From positions 316,273,164 through 316,337,163 of the forward strand of contig NC_085137.1 in the NCBI RefSeq assembly GCF_035046485.1: DNA of 64,000 bases, written 5' to 3'. This DNA is from Aedes albopictus. Taxonomy: Eukaryota > Arthropoda > Insecta > Diptera > Culicidae. A program made the position numbers and the translations under genes. The notes beneath the pieces were generated by a model, which was given only the letters and a program-made list of their open reading frames with translations, made no database searches and was not told the DNA's origin. This document shows positions 1 to 10,400 of the stretch, piece after piece (position 1 is the first letter of the stretch; each line of letters begins with the position of its first letter).

Positions 1-735
1 ATAAAAAAATATCGAAAAAGCAATAAAAAATACAAAAAATGCAATAAAAAATGACGAAATTACCCATGAAAAACAAACGCAGGAAAGTATGAGACAGTGA
101 AATGCTGAATCGCACTTATATATGACTGAAACGACTGAAAAGTTTGCGTAACTATGATTGCAATTTACCGACCAATTGCTTGCTGTCCGAACTCGCTATC
201 GCTCGTCGGACCTAAAAAAGGGATAACATCTATGTTTGCATTATACCGGGCAAATTCTTGGATCTGTGGTTTGCCTAGAACTGAATCGATGCAGATGCGG
301 TGCATCGGATATCGGAAACTTCGGCGGCCTTCTGCCGCCTCAGTTCCGCAATCCTCTTTGCGGCTTCGCCGCATGTTCTATATAATTTTTTTGGCTCAAA
401 ATGCATCTACGTTTATTGCTCGTTTTTTGACATTTATTGATAATTTATTTTTTTATTTATTGCACTTTTTGAATTATTAATTGCTTTTTAGATATTTTTT
501 TATTGTGAATTTTCTAATTTATTATGGAAAAATCGAATTTATTTATGGAAAAATCGAAGTTTTCTGGTGGGAAAATTGGCTTTTTTTATTGCAACAGTTG
601 AATTATTCATTGCATTTTTGACGTTTTTAATTGCCCAAATATCAATTATTTATGGAAACTTTTGATTTATTTATGCATTTTTTTATTTGTTTATGGAAAT
701 TTTGTTATTTATTACTGCTCACAGCCCTGTTTCTT
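1..735. other. AT-rich intergenic sequence with a GC hairpin cluster
   Basis: The first 120 bases are rich in CAATAAAAAAT-type words. Bases 420-735 carry complementary-looking words (TTTATTGC, TTTTTTATTTATTG), as if these were the decayed ends of an inverted-repeat element, but I cannot align clean termini. Between 165 and 375 there are three compact GC hairpins (see findings). No gene is recognised. The 108-codon open frame at 154-480 has no recognisable domain and runs through the hairpin cluster. Confidence 0.4.
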
Positions 736-1970
736 CACTGGGACTTTTCGAATTATTTATGAAGAATGATCACTTTCTTATGAGTCGTTTATATTTTAGC
801 CTTTTAGAAGCTCAACCTGAGAAAATGGTATATGAAAAACTTGTGCGGCTAGACCAGTTCTACTAGAAAGTCGCGGATTAAACTCTTTTTTGAATACTTG
901 AGGTAAATGTCACGTACTACCTTCGAAAAATGCCAATTGATATTCATTATAAAAAGAAAATAAGTAAACTTAAGTATACTACTAAATGCAAGTAAAGTTC
1001 TGGAATTTGCATCAAACATCTCAATCAATTTCCCGTTGCAAACAAATACCTCTCCCATCCCGATCGCTTCAGTACCTGACCTTTCTGAACTCAGTATATT
1101 CTCCGTCAAAGCAATTTCGCTGCTGCTCTGCGTATACGCCAATCCGAACGAACGTGATGGACGTGCGTTTTAGGCATAAACAAGACGCAAATATGTACAT
1201 ATAGACAGTGTACACACCCCCACACGACTCCTTCCCAGTCATTCAGTGCTCTAGAACGTCCAAACACATTTCTCGGTGTGGTTTCAAGGAATTAGATCAT
1301 CAACAATAAACGCACACAAGGACTGTGGAGTCATCCGTCTACGGAGGAGGCGACCGACCGCAAACTCCGATGTGTGCCAAGTCAACCAATATGTGAGGAG
1401 GGGGAAGGAAGGAGGACATGGACCATGCCAATTTAATTTTGACTCTCCGTGGCGGCGGCGGCACAGACATCGTCATCATCGTCATTGAGGACGTCGTCGT
1501 CGTCGTCGCCGTCATCATTCATTACCCCCAAGAACACTCTACTGGTTGTGGTTGAATTGTTTAGAAGAACGTCTCGATTGGACGACTGCCTGCGACTACT
1601 GACTGAATGGCAGTGTCATCGTCTCCATCGTCGTCGCCGCCGGTCGTCTTAGCTGGGACAATATATGTTCTCATGTACCCAATTTATGTCGTAACAGGAT
1701 ATATTAAATGGGTGTTTCGCTTTGCTGGCTGTTGAATGTGGGTTGCCGCCACTACTGGTAAGCTAATATTGTGGGCACTCAATTTGTGTTCCGAGGGCAA
1801 CGGACGATAAATGAATTTATGCGCGTCGGAGGGCTTTGTTGTATGGCTATATGTGGAGAACGCTTCTTTGCGAGAGTTTCGAGATCTTGGTTTGATGACT
1901 TCTTTATTGAAAAAATAATCGTCAGTACTTTGAGAGAATCTTTCCCAAAATATCGAAGAAATCCTTCTTA
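736..1970. other. Intergenic sequence with a CGT/GTC microsatellite
   Basis: Mostly single-copy sequence. Bases 1449-1525 contain a trinucleotide tract (GGC repeats, then CGTCAT and GTCGTCGTC). The short open frames here are low-complexity products of that tract. No splice-linked coding signal or conserved motif is visible. Confidence 0.4.
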
Positions 1971-1974
1971 AGAT

Positions 1975-4900
1975 GGATTTTTCTCAGAATTCCAAACCGA
2001 TGCACCCTAGGATCATTCAAGGTTGCCAAGGAATCCTCCGAGGAAATCTTCCTCAGGATTTGGAGAGAATCTTCCTCAGGATTTTAAAAGAACCCTCCTT
2101 AGCATTTCAATGGAATCCTTTCTCAGGATTCGGAAGGAATCCGACTCAGGATAACGAGGAAATCGTCCTCAGGATTCCCAGGGAATACTTCTCAGGATTC
2201 CGAGGAAACCTTTCTCAGGATTCCGAGGGAAAACTTTTAACTATTGAGAATTCCGAGAGAATCCTTTTGAGGACACCGAGGAAATCCTCCTCAGGATTCC
2301 GATGGTATCCTTCTCAGAATACCGAGGATATCCTCATCAGGATTCCAAGGGAATCCTCGTCAGAATTCCGAGGGAATCCTCCTCAGGATTCCGAAGGAAT
2401 CTTCCTCGGGATTCCAAGAGAATCGTCATCAAGATTCCGAGAGAATCCTCCTCAGGATTCCGAGGGAATCCTCCTCAGGATTCCGAGGGAATCCTCCACA
2501 GGATTCCGAGGGAATCCTCAGGATTCCGAGGGAATCCTCCTCAGGATTCCGAGGAAACCTTTCTCAGGATTCCGAGGGAAAACTTTTAACTATTGAGAAT
2601 TCCGAGAAAATCCTATTGAGGACACCGAGGAAATCCTCCTCAGGATTCCGATGGTATCCTTCTCAGAATACCGAGGATATCCTCATCAGGATTCCAAGGG
2701 AATCCTCGTCAGAATTCCGAGGGAATCCTCCTCAGGATTCCGAAGGAATCTTCCTCGGGATTCCAAGAGAATCGTCATCAAGATTCCGAGAGAATCCTCC
2801 TCAGGATTCCGAGGGAATCCTCCTCAGGATTCCGAGGGAATCCTCCACAGGATTCCGAGGGAATCCTCAGGATTCCGAGGGAATCCTCCTCAGGATTCCG
2901 AGGAAACCTTTCTCAGGATTCCGAGGGAAAACTTTTAACTATTGAGAATTCCGAGAGAATCCTTTTGAGGACACCGAGGAAATCCTCCTCAGGATTCCGA
3001 TGGTATCCTTCTCAGAATTCCGAGGGTATCCTCATCAGGATTCCAAGGGAATCCTCGTCAGGATTCCGAGGGAATCCTCCTCAAGATTCCGAGGGAATGC
3101 TCCTAGAGATTCCGAGGGAATCCTCCTCAGGATTCCGAGGGAACCCTCCTCAGGATTCCGAAGGAATCTTCCTCGGGATTCCAAGAGAATCGTCATCAAG
3201 ATTCCGAGAGAATCCTCCTCAGGATTCCGAGGGAATCCTCCTCAGGATTCCGAGGGAATCCTCCTCAGGACTCCGAGGGAATCGTCCTCAGGATTCCGAG
3301 GGAATCGTCCTCAGGATTCCGAGGGAATCCTCCTCAGGATTCCGAGGGAATCCTCCTCAGGATTCCGAGGGAATCCTCCTCAGGATTCCGAGGGAATCCT
3401 CCTCAGGATTCCGAGGGAATCCTCCTCAGGATTCCGAGGGAATCCTCCTCAGGATTCCGAGGGAATCCTCCTCAGGATTCCGAGGGAATCCTCCTCAGGA
3501 TTCCGAGGGAATCCTCCTCAGGATTCCGAGGGAATCCTCCTCAGGATTCCGAGGGAATCCTCCTCAGGATTCCGAGGGAATCCTCCTCAGGATTCCGAGG
3601 GAATCCTCCTCAGGATTCCGAGGGAATCCTCCTCAGGATTCCGAGGGAATCCTCCTCAGGATTCCGAGGGAATCCTCCTCTGGATTCCGAGGGAATCCTC
3701 CTCAGGATTCCGAGGGAATCCTCCTCAGGATTCCGAGGGAATCTTCCTCAGGATTCCGAGGGAATCCTCCTCAGGATTCCGAGGGAATCCTCCTCAGGAT
3801 TCCGAGGGAATCCTCCTCAGGATTCCGAGGGAATCCTCCTCAGGATTCCGAGGGAATCCTCCTCAGGATTCCGAGGGAATCCTCCTCAGGATTCCGAGGG
3901 AATCCTCCTCAGGATTCCGAGGGAATCCTCCTCAGGATTCCGAGGGAATCCTCCTCAGGATTCCGAGGGAATCCTCCTCAGGATTCCGAGGGAATCCTCC
4001 TCAGGATTCCGAGGGAATCCTCCTCAGGATTCCGAGGGAATCCTCCTCAGGATTCCGAGGGAATCCTCCTCAGGATTCCGAGGGAATCCTCCTCAGGATT
4101 CCGAGGAAATCCTCCTCAGGATTCCGAGGGAATCCTCCTCAGGATTCCGAGGGAATCCTCCTCAGGATTCCGAGGGAATCCTCCTCAGGATTCCGAGGGA
4201 ATCCTCCTCAGGATTCCGAGGGAATCCTCCTCAGGATTCCGAGGGAATCCTCCTCAGGATTCCGAGGGAATCCTCCTCAGGATTCCGAGGGAATCCTCCT
4301 CAGGATTCCGAGGGAATCCTCCTCAGGATTCCGAGGGAATCCTCCTCAGGATTCCGAGGGAATCCTCCTCAGGATTCCGAGGGAATCCTCCTCAGGTTTC
4401 CGAGGGAATCCTCCTCTGGATTCCGAGGGAATCCTTCTCTGGATTCCGAGGGAATCCCCCTCTGGATTCCGAGGGAATCCTCCTCTGGATTCCGAGGGAA
4501 TCCTCCTCTGGATTCCGAGGGAATCCTCCTCTGGATTCCGAGGGAATCCTCCTCCGGATTCCGGGGGAATCCTCCTCTGGATTCCGAGGGAATCCTCCTC
4601 AGGCTTCCGAGGGAATCCTCCTCAGGATTCCGAGGGAATCCTCCTCAGGATTCCGAGGGAATCCTCCTCAGGATTCCGAGGAAATCCTCGTCAGGATTCC
4701 GAGGGAATCTTCCTCAGGATTCCGAGGGAATCTTCCTCAGGATTCCGAGGGAATCCCCCTCAGGATTCCCAGGGAATCCCCCTCAGGATTCCCAGGGAAT
4801 CCCCCTCAGGATTCCCAGGGAATCCCCCTCAGGATTCCCAGGGAATCCCCCTCAGGATTCCCAGGGAATCCCCCTCAGGATTCCCAGGGAATCCCCCTCA

Positions 4901-6250
4901 GGATTCCCAGGGAATCCCCCTCAGGATTCCGAGGGAATCCTCCTCAGGATTCCGAGGGAATCCTCCTCTGGATTCCGAGGGAATCCTCCTCAGGATTCCG
5001 AGGGAATCCTCTGGATTCCGAGGGAATCCTCCTCTGGATTCCGAGGGAATCCTCCTCTGGATTCCGAGGGAATCCTCCTCTGGATTCCGAGGGAATCCTC
5101 CTCAGGATTCCGAGGGAATCCTCCTCTGGATTCCGAGGGAATCCTCCTCTGGATTCCGAGGGAATCCTCCTCTGGATTCCGAGGGAATCCTCCTCTGGAT
5201 TCCGAGGGAATCCTCCTCTGGATTCCGAGGGAATCCTCCTCTGGATTCCGAGGGAATCCTCCTCAGGATTCCGAGGGAATCCTCCTCAGGATTCCGAGGG
5301 AATCCTCCTCAGGATTCCGAGGGAATCCTCCTCAGGATTCCGAGGGAATCCTCCTCAGGATTCCGAGGGAATCCTCCTCAGGATTCCGAGGGAATCCTCC
5401 TCAGGATTCCGAGGGAATCCTCCTCAGGATTCCGAGGGAATCCTCCTCAGGATTCCGAGGGAATCCTCCTCAGGATTCCGAGGGAATCCTCCTCAGGATT
5501 CCGAGGGAATCTTCCTCTGGATTCCGAGGGAATCCTCCTCTGGATTCCGAGGGAATCCTCCTCTGGATTCCGAGGGAATCCTCCTCTGGATTCCGAGGGA
5601 ATCCTCCTCTGGATTCCGAGGGAATCCTCCTCTCGATTCCGAGGGAATCCTCCTCTGGATTCCGAGGGAATCCTCCTCTGGATTCCGAGGGAATCCTCCT
5701 CAGGATTCCGAGGGAATCCTCCTCAGGATTCCGAGGGAATCCTCCTCAGGATTCCGAGGGAATCCTCCTCAGGATTCCGAGGAAATCCTCCTCAGGATTC
5801 CGAGGGAATCCTCCTCTGGATTCCGAGGGAATCCTCCTCTGGATTCCGAGGGAATCCTCCTCTGGATTCCGAGGGAATCCTCCTCAGGATTCCGAGGGAA
5901 TCCTCCTCAGGATTCCGGGGTAATCCTCCTCTGGATTCCGAGGGAATCCTCCTCTGGATTCCGAGGGAATCCTCCTCTGGATTCCGAGGGAATCCTCCTC
6001 TGGATTCCGAGGGAATCCTCCTCAGGATTCCGAGGGAATCCTCCTCTGGATTCCGAGGGAATCCTCCTCTGGATTCCGAGGGAATCCTCCTCTGGATTCC
6101 GAGGGAATCCTCCTCTGGATTCCGAGGGAATCCTCCGAGGAAATCCTTCCATGGGAATCCTCCGAGGAAATCCTTCCATGGAGTTCTCTTCATGGATCCC
6201 AGGAAATCCTTCTTGGAATTCGGAGGAAGTGTTCTTCAGGATTCCGAAGT
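1975..6250. repeat. Satellite array A: 23-bp palindromic unit
   Basis: A tandem array of a 23-bp unit. In the + direction each unit contains GGATTC, a CGAGG spacer, GAATCC and a TCCTCA linker, so every unit carries 6-bp inverted arms. The core from about 2960 to 6130 holds roughly 138 units. Its edges, 1975-2230 and 6130-6250, are degenerate. Internal variants occur in runs: linker TCCTCT at about 4400-4560 and in many later blocks, and a CCCAGG/CCCCTCA form at 4750-4920. No unit carries a stop on the + strand in any frame, which gives long open frames of about 1,095 and 1,100 codons at 2965-6252 and 3000-6302. Both repeat the same 23-residue peptide (RIPRESSSGFRGN and related). I treat them as non-coding. 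Confidence 0.95.
2237..2934. repeat. 349-bp higher-order tandem duplication at the edge of array A
   Basis: A block that includes the marker CTATTGAGAATTCCGAGA recurs at about 2240, 2589 and 2938, a spacing of 349 bp. The first two copies are nearly identical across their whole length; the third diverges after about 90 bp into the regular array. This is a higher-order unit of roughly 15 degenerate 23-mers, so the array edge has been duplicated by unequal exchange or replication slippage. Confidence 0.85.
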
Positions 6251-7440
6251 AGTAATATTCCTCAGAATTTTGAGCGAATCCTCTGTTATTCCAGTTAAAT
6301 AAAACATGAGTTTGTTTAGGATTTTTATGTTATCAATTTCAAAATCCCATGAATGAATGCCTTCAAGTGTACTGAGCATTAAAACGAACATTACCGGTAG
6401 CAAATCGTTAAACACTTGCAACGTTTAAAAACCTTCCAACAGAGTCCCCTCCAACAATAGACTTCCAACTGTGAATAAGGATCGAAAAAAAAAACGAATA
6501 AAGCTTGGCTTGCTATTCACCGCTCATTGCTCTTCCCGATGGTTACGTACGCCACATCCAGAGAAGATGAGCCACAACACTGTAACAACGTACCCACCCA
6601 AGGTAAACGTGGTGAACGGCATCCTCTTCGGAATGATCCTGACAGCGCGCAGCAAGAAGAGAAAATTGATTCCGTCATTAAGAAAAGTTTCAAGCCAAAC
6701 TACACCCCGCTGCTACCGATAAACCGGTGCATCTTGACGGGGAGCATCGTAAAAATGGATGACACCGTGGTGCAACTAACTACATAACGCATATACTTAA
6801 ATGTTAGTGCCGCACACAGCCGTTTCTCGTAGCGTAATTTTCCGCACTTTTAGTGTAGGTAGCAGTCTTTAAGCGGTACCGTATTGGGTTTCAGCATCCT
6901 GCTAGTGCTGGTTAGGGAGGATTGTCCTTTCCAAGTATGGGACACTGTAAACGAAGAGGAAAACTAATTCAAGCGGAACAACTGAATGGGGATTTTATGC
7001 AGTTTTCCTCCTATTCGATGGAACAGTCTTTTTAAGCTATGGTGAGCTTTTGGGCAAACAACGTAAAAAGGAATTGAAGTTTTTTTTTTCACTACACTAC
7101 TATAAGAGCCAAGGGTATCGATTTTCTCAAGTATAAGTTGTTGGCAAACGTTAAGCATGGTAGCACTGGAAGATGTTTTTACAAGTGATGTGAAATTGAT
7201 TTTCTTTACATCCTGGCCTTTATGGATCTTGGCATTTGTAATGTATCTTGGAGAAGATGTAATCCCTACCGGTTTGAGATGTTGGCAAACACAAACTGGA
7301 AGATTGGGTAATATTTGACTAGACAAGAAAAAACGGAGCATTCTCGTAACGTATGTCATTACGATTTTTTTTCTCTATATTGGCCTTATTGGCATGGATG
7401 TATTTGCTAGAAAGTACAGACAGTTAGACTGCTGTGAATC
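6251..7440. other. Spacer between inverted arrays A and B
   Basis: About 1.2 kb of apparently single-copy sequence. Overlapping frames of 83-86 codons at 6471-6787 and a 131-codon minus-strand frame at 6964-7359 show no domain I recognise and no supporting context. If A and B were transcribed together, this segment would be the loop between them. Confidence 0.45.
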
Positions 7441-10400
7441 GTGACGGATTCTCTGCGACTCCTGACATGAATTTTCTCTGAATCCTGACTAGGATTATCT
7501 CGGAATCCTGACAGGGATTCTCTCAGAATCATGACAAGGATTCCCACGGAATTCTGGCAAAGATACCCTCGGAATTTTGACAAGGATTCTAAGAAGGATT
7601 CCCTCAGAATTCAAGCATTCCCTCGGAATTCTAAGAAGGATTCCCTCGGAATTCTAAGAAGGATTCCCTCGGAATTCTAAAACGGATTCCCTCAGAATCC
7701 TGGCAAGCATTCCCTCGGAATTCTAAGAAGGATTCCCTCGGAATTCTGACAAGGATTCATTCGGAATCCTGACAGGAATTCTCTCGGAATCCTGACAGGG
7801 ATTCTCCCGGAATCCTGACAGGGATTCTCTCGGAACCCTGACAGGGATTCTCTCGAAATCCTGACAGGGATTCTCCCGGAATCCTGACAGGGATTCTCTC
7901 GGAATCCTGACAGGGATTCTCTCGGAATCCTGACAGGGATTCTCTCGGAATCCTGACAGGGATTCTCTCGGAATCCTGACAGGGATTCTCTCGGAATCCT
8001 GACAGGGATTCTCTCGGAATCCTGACAGGGATTCTCTCGGAATCCTGACAGGGATTCTCTCGGAATCCTGACAGGGATTCTCTCGGAATCCTGACAGGGA
8101 TTCTCTCGGAATCCTGACAGGGATTCTCTCGGAATCCTGACAGGGATTCTCTCGGAATCCTGACAGGGATTCCCTCGGAATCCTAACAGGGATTCTTTAG
8201 GAATCCTGACAGGAATTCTCTCGGAATCCTGACAGGGATTCCCTCGGAATCCTAACAGGGATTCTCTCGGAATCCTGACAGGGATTCTCTCGGAATCCTG
8301 ACAGGGATTCTCTCGGAATCCTGACAGGGATTCTCTCGGAATCCTGACAGGGATTCTCTCGGAATCCTGACAGGGATTCTCTCGGAATCCTGACAGGGAT
8401 TCTCTCGGAATCCTGACAGGGATTCTCTCGGAATCCTGACAGGGATTCTCTCGGAATCCTGACAGGGATTCTCTCGGAATCCTGACAGGGATTCTCTCGG
8501 AATCCTGACAGGGATTCTCTCGGAATCCTGACAGCGATTCTCTCGGAATCCTGACAGCGATTCTCTCGGAATCCTGACAGCGATTCTCTCGGAATCCTGA
8601 CAGCGATTCTCTCGGAATCCTGACAGCGATTCTCTCGGAATCCTGACAGGGATTCTCTCGGAATCCTGACAGGGATTCTCTCGGAATCCTGACAGGGATT
8701 CTCTCGGAATCCTGACAGGGATTCTCTCGGAATCCTGACAGGGATTCTCTCGGAATCCTGACAGGGATTCTCTCGGAATCCTGACAGGGATTCTCTCGGA
8801 ATCCTGACAGGGATTCTCTCGGAATCCTGACAGGGATTCTCTCGGAATCCTGACAGGGATTCTCTCGGAATCCTGACAGGGATTCTCTCGGAATCCTGAC
8901 AGGGATTCTCTCGGAATCCTGACAGGGATTCTCTCGGAATCCTGACAGGGATTCTCTCGGAATCCTGACAGGGATTCTCTCGGAATCCTGACAGGGATTC
9001 TCTCGGAATCCTGACAGGGATTCTCTCGGAATCCTGACAGGGATTCTCTCGGAATCCTGACAGGGATTCTCTCGGAATCCTGACAGGGATTCTCTCGGAA
9101 TCCTGACAGGGATTCTCTCGGAATCCTGACAGGGATTCTCTCGGAATCCTGACAGGGATTCTCTCGGAATCCTGACAGGGATTCTCTCGGAATCCTGACA
9201 GGGATTCTCTCGGAATCCTGACAGGGATTCTCTCGGAATCCTGACAGGGATTCTCTCGGAATCCTGACAGGGATTCTCTCGGAATCCTGACAGGGATTCT
9301 CTCGGAATCCTGACAGGGATTCTCTCGGAATCCTGACAGGGATTCTCTCGGAATCCTGACAGGGATTCTCTCGGAATCCTGACAGGGATTCTCTCGGAAT
9401 CCTGACAGGGATTCTCTCGGAATCCTGACAGGGATTCTCTCGGAATCCTGACAGGGATTCTCTCGGAATCCTGACAGGGATTCTCTCGGAATCCTGACAG
9501 GGATTCTCTCGGAATCCTGACAGGGATTCTCTCGGAATCCTGACAGGGATTCTCTCGGAATCCTGACAGGGATTCTCTCGGAATCCTGACAGGGATTCTC
9601 TCGGAATCCTGACAGGGATTCTCTCGGAATCCTGACAGGGATTCTCTCGGAATCCTGACAGGGGTTCTCTCGGAATCCTGACAGGGGTTCTCTCGGAATC
9701 CTGACAGGGATTCTCTCGGAATCCTGACAGGGATTCTCTCGGAATCCTGACAGGGATTCTCTCGGAATCCTGACAGGGATTCTCTCGGAATCCTGACAGG
9801 GATTCTCTCGGAATCCTGACAGGGATTCTCTCGGAATCCTGACAGGGATTCTCTCGGAATCCTGACAGGGATTCTCTCGGAATCCTGACAGGGATTCTCT
9901 CGGAATCCTGACAGGGATTCTCTCGGAATCCTGACAGGGATTCTCTCGGAATCCTGACAGGGATTCTCTCGGAATCCTGACAGGGATTCTCTCGGAATCC
10001 TGACAGGGATTCTCTCGGAATCCTGACAGGGATTCTCTCGGAATCCTGACAGGGATTCTCTCGGAATCCTGACAGGGATTCTCTCGGAATCCTGACAGGG
10101 ATTCTCTCGGAATCCTGACAGGGATTCTCTCGGAATCCTGACAGGGATTCTCTCGGAATCCTGACAGGGATTCTCTCGGAATCCTGACAGGGATTCTCTC
10201 GGAATCCTGACAGGGATTCTCTCGGAATCCTGACAGGGATTCTCTCGGAATCCTGACAGGGATTCTCTCGGAATCCTGACAGGGATTCTCTCGGAATCCT
10301 GACAGGGATTCTCTCGGAATCCTGACAGGGATTCTCTCGGAATCCTGACAGGGATTCTCTCGGAATCCTGACAGGGATTCTCTCGGAATCCTGACAGGGA

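Noticed and set aside
2965..6302. Two overlapping genes of about 1,100 codons in array A
   Set aside because: Same reasoning as array B: both frames encode the same cyclic peptide because the unit length is not a multiple of three.
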